Source: an uncultured Eubacteriales bacterium (lineage in GTDB: Bacteria > Bacillota > Clostridia > Christensenellales > RUG350). Taken from it: a stretch of DNA of 44,328 nt. A program made the translations under genes and the position numbers. Below, piece by piece: positions 38,165 to 44,328 of this stretch. Position 1 is the first letter of the stretch. Each line of letters starts with the position of its first letter. Location of the stretch: contig ONBF01000001.1 of assembly GCA_900315995.1 (NCBI GenBank), forward strand, positions 1 to 44,328. The letters are read 5' to 3'. Below the pieces are notes generated by a model. It did not search any database and had not been told where the DNA came from. It worked only from the letters and a program-made list of their open reading frames with translations.

Positions 38165-41100
38165 TGGAAAACAAAAAATATTTTATCGGACTCGACATCG
38201 GAACAAATTCTATCGGATATGCCGTTACAGACGAAGAATATAAGCCACTCAAATATAAGGGTGAAATGGTTATGGGGACGCATATTTTTGAAGAAGCGAT
38301 GGACGGACAAACTCGTCGCACTGCGCGTACGGCAAGACGTAGGTTGGATCGAAGGCAATTTAGGGTAAAATTAGTGCAAGAACTCTTTGAGAATGAAATA
38401 CATAAAATTGATCCTAAATTCTTTCAAAGAAGGGGAGAAAGTGCGTTATGGAGAGATGAAGCAGACGAGCCATATACTGTTTTTTGTGATGAGAATTATA
38501 ATGATAAAGACTATTACAAAGAATATCCGACGATACATCATCTTTTAGTAGAGTTGATGAAAAATAAAGAGCCACACGATGTTAGATTGGTTTATATTGC
38601 AATTGCTTGGCTTGTTGCTCATAGAGGTCACTTTTTACAAGAAATTGATACGGATTCAATAGATAAGATTATAGACTTCAAGTCGGTTTTTGAGCCATTC
38701 AAAGAATATTTCGCAATTAATGAATATGATTTTCCATGGGAAAAAGAGATAAATATAAAAGAGTTAGGTGAAGTATTAAAGCAAAAGACAGGGGTTAATG
38801 CCAAAAAATTAAAAGTCACCGATATGTTTTTCGGAAACAAAAAGCCATTAAATGATACAAGTGAAACGTTCCCTTATTCGAGAATTAAAATAGTTGATTT
38901 GCTTTGCGGTGGTAAAGTTAATCTTAAAGACTTATTTAATAATGATGCGTATGAAGATATAGAAGAATTAAAAAGTTTTAGTCTTAATATGTCGGACGAT
39001 AAGATTGACGCTGCATATTCAAGTCTTGGTGACGATGCAGATTTGATTAGATTGTGCAAACAAATATATGATTGGGCGCTACTTGCAGATATTCTTAGCG
39101 GATATGATTCGATTTCTGCTGCGAAAGTTGCAATATATAATCAACATTCCGCTGACCTTAAAAAGTTAAAAGCGTTTGTTAAAAAATATCTTTCAGACAA
39201 ATACAATTATATTTTCCGTTCAAAGAGAAAAGACAGCTATGCTGTTTACGTCGGTCATCTTAAATCTTTCAATTGCAAAATTGAGAATGACGATAAAGTT
39301 AAAGATGATTTTTTGGTCGCGCTCAAAAAACTTGTTAAAGAAATTAACGTAGAAGATGATGACAAGGCTTTTTATGATGATATGCTCAAAAGGCTCGAAC
39401 TCGGAACGTTTTTGCCGTTACAAGTAAGCGGGGATAATAGGGTTATACCGTATCAAGTTTATTTATTTGAATTAAAGACTATTCTTAATAACGCAAAACA
39501 GTATTTAGCATTTCTTAACGAAGTAGATGAAGATGGAATCAAAGTAATGGAAAAGCTCATTTCTATATTTACGTTCCGCGTGCCGTATTTTGTAGGACCG
39601 TTAAGAAAAGACGGCAATCCACACGCTTGGATAGAGCGTAAGAGCGACGGACGGATAACGCCTTGGAATTTTGAACAGAAAGTTGATCTTGCTACTACGG
39701 AAAAAGGCTTTATCGATAGAATGATATGTAGATGCACTTATTATCCGGGCGCATCGGTATTACCTAAAAACTCGCTATTATATGCGGAGTTTGAAGTGTT
39801 AAATGAAATTAATTGTATAAGAGTAAACGGAGAACGTATCAGTGTTGAATTAAAACAAAGAATATATGACGAGTTATTTAGAAAACATAGAAAAGTCACG
39901 TATAAAAAAATAGTAGACTTTATACATAGCGAAAATATTCAAGGCGAGATAAAGGGTATAGATAAGGAAAGCATAAAGTCATCATTGACCGCAGAGCATG
40001 ATTTCAAGCGTTTACTTGATGCAAAAGTTTTGACTCGTGCCGACGTAGAAAAAATAATTGAACATATTACGTATACTGAAGATAAAGGACGCTTATTAAA
40101 GTGGTTAAAAGATAATTATTCACAACTTGTTGAAGATGATATTAAATACATCTCAAAACTTAATTATAAAGATTTTGGCAGATTGTCAAAAGAGTTTCTT
40201 GCGGGCGAATTGTCGGGTGCTGACAAGCTTGGCGGAACGGGAGAATTGACTAGTGTAATACAAGCTATGCGAGATACAAATTGCAACTTGAACGAAATAT
40301 TAAGTGATAGATTTACGTTTAAGGCAATGTTGAAGGAAATATGTGATGAATATTACAAAGAACATCCGACGACGTTACAAGACAAAATGGATGGATTGTA
40401 TCTTTCTGCTCCTGTAAAAAGACAAGTGTTTAGGACTTTGAATATAATTTCCGATATAACGAAAGCATGTAAAGGTATGCCTGATAGAATATTTATAGAA
40501 ATGGCGCGCGGTGCGGAAAAGGACAAGAAAGTAAAGAGAACGAAAACACGTAAAGAGCAGTTAGATGAATTATACGCAAATATTAAGAACGAAGACGTTG
40601 AGAAAATGCGCAACGAGCTCAAGGCAATGGGCGAGCAAGTAGATAACAAACTGCAAAGCGAAAAACTATTCTTATATTATCTGCAACTTGGAAAGTGCAT
40701 GTATAGCGGGGAACCGATAGACATTAACGAGTTAATGCGCAGTAATCAGGCAAGATATAATATAGAGCATATTTACCCGCAATCAAAAGTTAAAGACGAT
40801 AGCATAACTAACAATAAAGTGCTCGTATTATCTACGATTAACGGAGATAAAGGTGATACGTATCCAATTGACGCAAAGATACAAAATAAGATGCGCAGCA
40901 CGTGGGATAATTATCATAAATACAAGCTTATCACGGACGAAAAATATAATAGATTAATACGTACTACGCCGTTCAGTGAAGAAGAAAAAATGGAATTCAT
41001 TAATAGACAGCTTGTTGAGACAAGACAGTCGACTAAAGCCGTTGCAAGTCTCCTTAGAGAGTTGTATCCCGATTCGACCGTAGTATACGTAAATGCAGGA

Positions 41101-42267
41101 TTGGCGTCATCGTTTAGACAAGAGTTTGATATGCTTAAGTCGCGTTCGGTTAACGATTTACATCATGCAAAGGACGCGTATCTTAATATAGTCGTAGGCA
41201 ATGTTTGGTATGAAAAGTTTACAAAGAAATTTTTCATCAAAAGAGAGTTTGACGATAATTATAACTTAAATATTGATACGATTTTTTCACAAAAACAGTA
41301 CTCGAACGGAAAGTGTATTTGGCAGGGCGATACGTCAATTGAAGACGTTAAAAATGTACTTAAAAAAGACGCGATACGTTTGACTGTGTTTAAGTATATT
41401 CGTAAAGGTGCGCTTTTTGATTTGTTGCCGGTAAGTAAAGCAAAAGGATTAGTACCGCGTAAAATTAAGAAATATAAAAATACCGAACGTTACGGCGGAT
41501 ATAGGAAGTCAACTGCTGCGTTCTTTATTCCCGTATCGTTTGTTTGTGGCAAACGAAAAGACATAATTATTATGTCGGTTGAAGGCTTGTTTGCGGATAA
41601 ATTTTTAGCGGACGACGCGTTTGCCGAGCAGTATGCACGTCAAAGTATATCCGAGTTATGCGGTGGTAAAGAAATAACCGATATAGGATTTCCTATGGGC
41701 AAGCGTGTTTTGCGCGTAAATACCGTATTGTCTCTTGATGGATATAGAGTGTGCATTACGGGTAAATCTAACGGCGGAAAGGAATTATTAGTAGCGTCGT
41801 TAGTTCCGCTTGCTATAGGTTATAATTGGGAGCGATATATCAAACGTTTAGAGCGTTTTGCAGAGAAGAAAAACAATAAGAATCTTATTATAGATGAAGC
41901 GTATGATAAGATTACGCGTGAAGAAAATGAGAAGTTATACGAAATTTTCTTGGATAAAGCAAAGAACTCATTGTTTAGAATTCGTCCTAATATGCCGATA
42001 GATACGATAGAAAACGGATTTGATAGTTTTAGAAACTTAAAAGTTGAAGAACAAGTTATGGCTTTACTCTCTATTCTTAGCGTATTTAGTCGAAGCGGTG
42101 GTACAAAAGATTTATCGTCAATTGGTGGTACAAAAGCTATGGCGTTAATGAGAATAAGTGCTTATGTTTCGAATATGAAAAAATCGTATTCTGACGTAAG
42201 AATAATCGAATGTTCAGCGTCAGGCTTATTTGAATCTTCGTCAAAGAATTTATTTGAGTATCTATGA
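38164..42267 (+). CDS. cas9: Type II-A CRISPR RNA-guided endonuclease Cas9
   Basis: 1367 residues, close to SpCas9 in size. RuvC-I 'YFIGLDIGTNSIGYAV' has catalytic Asp11; an Arg-rich bridge helix follows ('RTARTARRRLDRRQFR'). RuvC-II is 'PDRIFIEMARG' with Glu779, the HNH motif 'YNIEHIYPQSKVKDDSITNNKV' has His869, and RuvC-III 'DLHHAKDAYLNIVVG' has His1001 and Asp1004. The Asn of 'INGDKGD' aligns with SpCas9 Asn863. The HNH metal-ligand Asp before the His is Glu868 here. The C-terminal third forms the WED/PAM-interacting region, whose PAM cannot be read from sequence. ATG 38164 follows AGAGG by 8 nt; an in-frame TTG at 38158 is less likely. The gene is more AT-rich than the host's housekeeping genes and overlaps cas1 by ATGA. 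Confidence 0.97.
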   Translation: MENKKYFIGLDIGTNSIGYAVTDEEYKPLKYKGEMVMGTHIFEEAMDGQTRRTARTARRRLDRRQFRVKLVQELFENEIHKIDPKFFQRRGESALWRDEADEPYTVFCDENYNDKDYYKEYPTIHHLLVELMKNKEPHDVRLVYIAIAWLVAHRGHFLQEIDTDSIDKIIDFKSVFEPFKEYFAINEYDFPWEKEINIKELGEVLKQKTGVNAKKLKVTDMFFGNKKPLNDTSETFPYSRIKIVDLLCGGKVNLKDLFNNDAYEDIEELKSFSLNMSDDKIDAAYSSLGDDADLIRLCKQIYDWALLADILSGYDSISAAKVAIYNQHSADLKKLKAFVKKYLSDKYNYIFRSKRKDSYAVYVGHLKSFNCKIENDDKVKDDFLVALKKLVKEINVEDDDKAFYDDMLKRLELGTFLPLQVSGDNRVIPYQVYLFELKTILNNAKQYLAFLNEVDEDGIKVMEKLISIFTFRVPYFVGPLRKDGNPHAWIERKSDGRITPWNFEQKVDLATTEKGFIDRMICRCTYYPGASVLPKNSLLYAEFEVLNEINCIRVNGERISVELKQRIYDELFRKHRKVTYKKIVDFIHSENIQGEIKGIDKESIKSSLTAEHDFKRLLDAKVLTRADVEKIIEHITYTEDKGRLLKWLKDNYSQLVEDDIKYISKLNYKDFGRLSKEFLAGELSGADKLGGTGELTSVIQAMRDTNCNLNEILSDRFTFKAMLKEICDEYYKEHPTTLQDKMDGLYLSAPVKRQVFRTLNIISDITKACKGMPDRIFIEMARGAEKDKKVKRTKTRKEQLDELYANIKNEDVEKMRNELKAMGEQVDNKLQSEKLFLYYLQLGKCMYSGEPIDINELMRSNQARYNIEHIYPQSKVKDDSITNNKVLVLSTINGDKGDTYPIDAKIQNKMRSTWDNYHKYKLITDEKYNRLIRTTPFSEEEKMEFINRQLVETRQSTKAVASLLRELYPDSTVVYVNAGLASSFRQEFDMLKSRSVNDLHHAKDAYLNIVVGNVWYEKFTKKFFIKREFDDNYNLNIDTIFSQKQYSNGKCIWQGDTSIEDVKNVLKKDAIRLTVFKYIRKGALFDLLPVSKAKGLVPRKIKKYKNTERYGGYRKSTAAFFIPVSFVCGKRKDIIIMSVEGLFADKFLADDAFAEQYARQSISELCGGKEITDIGFPMGKRVLRVNTVLSLDGYRVCITGKSNGGKELLVASLVPLAIGYNWERYIKRLERFAEKKNNKNLIIDEAYDKITREENEKLYEIFLDKAKNSLFRIRPNMPIDTIENGFDSFRNLKVEEQVMALLSILSVFSRSGGTKDLSSIGGTKAMALMRISAYVSNMKKSYSDVRIIECSASGLFESSSKNLFEYL

Positions 42268-43139
42268 GTTGGCGTACGGTTGTAGTTGAGACGAGAAGTA
42301 AACTTGACTACAAAATGGGCTTTCTCGTCGTTAGAAATGAAAAAATCGAGAGAATTTATCTTGATGAAATAGCTATTCTTATGATAGAAAATCCCGCCGT
42401 GTCATTGACAGGGTGCTTATTGAATGAACTTATTAAAAAGAAAATAAAAGTTATATTTTGTGATGAAGTTCATTCTCCTATATCTGAACTTTTGCCGTCG
42501 TACGGCTCTTACGACACTTCGCGCAAGATAAAGTCGCAGATAGCGTGGGGAGATGATATTAAAAGTTTAGTGTGGACGGAAATAGTTGCTGAAAAAATTC
42601 GTAATCAAGCATTATTTTTGGATGAACTTGGCAAAAGTGACGAGGCTCGTCATTTAAGAAACTTTGTTGACGAATTAACAGTCGGAGATAAGACGAATCG
42701 AGAAGGGCACGCGGCAAAAGTATATTTTAATGCATTGTTCGGGCAAAGTTTTACAAGGACTTCCGATAACGCAATGAACTCAGCATTAAATTATGGATAT
42801 AGTATACTTTTGTCGGCGTTTAATAGAGAAATAGCTATGCATGGGTATCTTACGCAGCTTGGGCTTGCGCATGATAACATGTTTAATTATTATAATTTAA
42901 GTTGTGACCTTATGGAGCCGTTCAGGATACTTGTCGATAGATTTGTGTTTCATTCAAATTTTCAAGAATTCGGAACGGACGAAAAGCATAAACTCTTGGA
43001 ATTGGTTAAAACAACGATAACTATTGACGACGCACGTCAATCATTACTCAACGGTATTAAAATATATGTAAGAAGTGTATTTATGGCACTTAACGATTCA
43101 GATGTGTCGAAATTAAAATTCTATAGAGAGAACGAATGA
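42264..43139 (+). CDS. cas1: CRISPR-associated endonuclease Cas1 (type II)
   Basis: A 291-residue integrase that, with Cas2, inserts new spacers at the leader end of the array. The metal-binding residues fit the family: Glu148 in 'TNREGHAAKVYFNALFG', His203 in 'LGLAHDNMFNYYN' and Glu218 in 'CDLMEPFRILVDRFV'. The N-terminal beta domain ('RTVVVETRSKLDYKMGFLVVRN') is typical of subtype II Cas1. The start overlaps the cas9 stop by four bases and the stop overlaps cas2 in the same way, so the operon is translationally coupled. Confidence 0.96.
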   Translation: MSWRTVVVETRSKLDYKMGFLVVRNEKIERIYLDEIAILMIENPAVSLTGCLLNELIKKKIKVIFCDEVHSPISELLPSYGSYDTSRKIKSQIAWGDDIKSLVWTEIVAEKIRNQALFLDELGKSDEARHLRNFVDELTVGDKTNREGHAAKVYFNALFGQSFTRTSDNAMNSALNYGYSILLSAFNREIAMHGYLTQLGLAHDNMFNYYNLSCDLMEPFRILVDRFVFHSNFQEFGTDEKHKLLELVKTTITIDDARQSLLNGIKIYVRSVFMALNDSDVSKLKFYRENE

Positions 43140-43456
43140 GTTATAGGTTTATGCGAGTAATGGTATTTTTTGATCTGCCGACGGAAACGACGGAAAATAG
43201 AAGGGAATACGCAAGATTTAGACGATCGCTTATTAAAAGTGGTTTCATAATGATGCAAGAATCCGTTTATTGTAGAATGCTTATTAATCAGCAAGCAGGA
43301 CAAATGGTAATTAATACTATTCGTCAAAATCGTCCGCCGCATGGTATTGTGCAAGTTATGATGATTACCGAGAAACAGTTTTCTAAGATAGAAATGATTA
43401 CGGGAAGTTATCAAACGGAAGTATTGACGGGAGACGAAAGGTTGGTTTTTATATGA
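43136..43456 (+). CDS. cas2: CRISPR-associated protein Cas2 (type II)
   Basis: 106 residues with the ferredoxin-like start 'RFMRVMVFFDLPTETTENRREYARFRRSLIKSGF' and Asp13 at the end of strand 1. It is the dimeric structural core of the Cas1-Cas2 spacer integration complex. 'MMQESVYCRMLINQQ' is the conserved second block. It overlaps both neighbours by ATGA. Length is normal. Confidence 0.95.
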   Translation: MSYRFMRVMVFFDLPTETTENRREYARFRRSLIKSGFIMMQESVYCRMLINQQAGQMVINTIRQNRPPHGIVQVMMITEKQFSKIEMITGSYQTEVLTGDERLVFI

Positions 43457-44118
43457 AACTTGCATATCCGCAATTACAAAGCGTATTAGATACGGAGATA
43501 GCGGGCATTAATACGCTTGTTATCGAAAACAAAGATTTTTTTGTTCAATTTCTTAACGATATAGTTGCGCAAATTGACGGTATGACCGGACAGGCTGTTC
43601 TTTCGCTTGACGGAGATATTATTGAAATATCAAAATATGTGGAGGTGCTTGATAGATTTGTACCTTTTGAAATTAATAAAAAGAACTTGCTTAATAAAAT
43701 CTTGCATTCTTTTGAGAAAACGTCACTTGATGAAGAACATTTCGAGGCAACGCAAAAATTGTTGATTGAGATAGAAAATTATATGGATGATATTGCATTT
43801 GCTGAATCTTGTGATATAATGTGTACAAAGGTTTCAATATCTAACTTAATTCGTTCGGTAGGTATTGAAATTAGAGATGAGTACGAAAGTTTGGGCGAAA
43901 AAGTGCTTGATTATATGGAAATGGTCAGAGCATATGACCATGAAAAGTTATTTATATTCGTAAACTTTCGTAGTTATATGCCCGACGATAAGTTAGATTT
44001 GTTTATAAAAAGTGCATTATCGAAATGTCTTAAATTTATTTTAATAGATTCGGCGGGATATGAAATTTTGCCGAGTGAAAAACGTATTACGATAGATAAA
44101 GACCTTTGTGAATTTTGA
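43453..44118 (+). CDS. csn2: CRISPR-associated protein Csn2
   Basis: 221 residues; the gene that defines subtype II-A. Csn2 forms a tetrameric ring that slides on DNA ends and is needed for spacer acquisition with Cas1, Cas2 and Cas9. The sequence shows the compact alpha/beta start 'MKLAYPQLQSVLDTEIAGINTLVIENKDFFVQFLNDI' and 'EKLFIFVNFRSYMPDDKLDLFIKSALSKCLKFILIDS' near the C-terminus, which fits the short canonical (S. pyogenes-like) form. Csn2 families diverge strongly, so the subfamily is inferred from length and position. ATGA overlap with cas2. Confidence 0.88.
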   Translation: MKLAYPQLQSVLDTEIAGINTLVIENKDFFVQFLNDIVAQIDGMTGQAVLSLDGDIIEISKYVEVLDRFVPFEINKKNLLNKILHSFEKTSLDEEHFEATQKLLIEIENYMDDIAFAESCDIMCTKVSISNLIRSVGIEIRDEYESLGEKVLDYMEMVRAYDHEKLFIFVNFRSYMPDDKLDLFIKSALSKCLKFILIDSAGYEILPSEKRITIDKDLCEF

Positions 44119-44128
44119 AAAATTAACA

Positions 44129-44156
44129 ATTGTTCCCTAATATTTTACTCTCAAAC
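44129..44156 (+). repeat. Degenerate inverted copy of the CRISPR repeat in the leader
   Basis: The plus strand reads TTGTTCCCTA... CTCTCAAAC. It aligns to the reverse complement of the repeat with a 5-nt deletion and about five mismatches. The last ten bases ACTCTCAAAC are perfectly complementary to the first ten of the repeat. Confidence 0.75.
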
Positions 44157-44157
44157 G

Positions 44158-44177
44158 AAGGAGAGTAGGCTCCTTTT
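44158..44177 (+). terminator. Hairpin in the CRISPR leader, possible terminator of the cas operon
   Basis: Stem AAGGAG / CTCCTT with a six-base loop and TTTT (two T in the stem). It could end the cas9-cas1-cas2-csn2 transcript. A second stem TGAGT/ACTCA follows at 44181-44194. The T tract is short. Confidence 0.5.
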
Positions 44178-44211
44178 AATTGAGTTTTGACTCAGTTGCG
44201 TATATTTTGAG

Positions 44212-44328
44212 GTTTGAGAGTAGTGTAAATTTATAGGGAACTAAAACATACACGGGGCGGCAGGTTTGCGCGACCGTGTTTGAGAGTAGTGTAAATTTAT
44301 AGGGAACTAAAACGAGATTGACCGAGAG
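44212..44328 (+). CRISPR. Type II-A CRISPR array, leader end (continues beyond the window)
   Basis: Two identical 36-nt repeats at 44212-44247 and 44278-44313, beginning GTTTGAGAGTAG and ending GGGAACTAAAAC, with a 30-nt spacer (44248-44277) between them. A second spacer starts at 44314 and is cut by the edge after 15 nt. Repeat length, the GTTTGAGAG start and the AAAAC end are typical of II-A. The leader lies to the left, so these are the newest spacers. Spacer 1 is GC-rich (20 of 30 bases), unlike the local DNA. Confidence 0.97.

Larger units (their letters stand above)
44119..44211 (+). promoter_or_regulatory. CRISPR leader containing a degenerate anti-repeat
   Basis: 93 nt between csn2 and the first repeat. 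It contains a degenerate reverse complement of the repeat (44129-44156), two hairpins (44158-44177 and 44181-44194) and ends in ATTTTGAG, directly at repeat 1. That ending resembles the ATTTGAG leader-anchoring element known from Streptococcus thermophilus II-A loci. No clear promoter for the array could be placed. Confidence 0.75.

Noticed and set aside
44129-44200. Leader element as the functional tracrRNA
   Set aside because: A far better anti-repeat with 21 perfect matches, a proper bulge, a nexus hairpin, a terminator and a consensus promoter exists upstream of cas9; the leader copy is degenerate and pairs with the 5' end of the repeat without the bulge.

Overview
The window is a stretch of chromosome from a low-to-moderate GC Firmicute, most likely class Clostridia. 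Grounds: Firmicute-type housekeeping genes (Mini-III RNase mrnC next to rlmB, RecD2 helicase, a ComF-like protein, SecA with the C-terminal zinc motif), lipoproteins with clear lipoboxes, strong GGAGG-type ribosome binding sites, TTGACA/TATAAT promoters, and a type II-A CRISPR-Cas locus with csn2. I cannot assign a genus.

Layout. Positions 1-2164: the C-terminal end of mfd, then a PrsA/SurA-like lipoprotein. 2278-5909: a tight operon of cysE, cysS, a class I rRNA-type methyltransferase and an RluD-family pseudouridine synthase. 6009-6848: a Ppx/GppA phosphatase. 6918-7311: four tRNAs (fMet, Met, Glu, Val) with their own promoter and terminator. 7645-9486: a BspA-type leucine-rich-repeat lipoprotein. 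9840-11226: a metallophosphoesterase and a small membrane protein. 11298-15065: mrnC, rlmB, two membrane proteins and rsmI. 15372-22693: rpoB-rpoC, here without the usual rplKAJL genes and preceded by a possibly structured leader. 22750-26861: metK, recD2 and comF. 26974-31977: secA, prfB and tsaD. 32088-33158: gapA. 33339-36781: an rRNA unit of tRNA-Ala, tRNA-Ile, 23S and 5S, with no 16S gene. 36970-37443: a TspO/MBR protein. 37551-37789 (minus): a broken tRNA-Asn 3' fragment and an intact tRNA-Asn.

The last 6.3 kb is a complete type II-A CRISPR-Cas locus: a minus-strand tracrRNA upstream of cas9, then cas9, cas1, cas2 and csn2 joined by ATGA overlaps, a leader, and the first two repeats of an array that runs off the right edge. 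Repeat and anti-repeat share a 21-nt perfect match and build an SpCas9-like lower stem and bulge, so Cas9, tracrRNA and array clearly belong together. Three features of this locus merit attention. The tracrRNA promoter's -35 box overlaps the cas9 start codon. The predicted 5' end of the tracrRNA can fold onto its own anti-repeat. A second, degenerate anti-repeat lies in the leader just before the first repeat.

Other oddities are an unlinked 23S/5S unit, an initiator tRNA with an extra base in the T stem, a prfB gene lacking the programmed frameshift, and a duplicated tRNA-Asn 3' end that looks like an old integration site.
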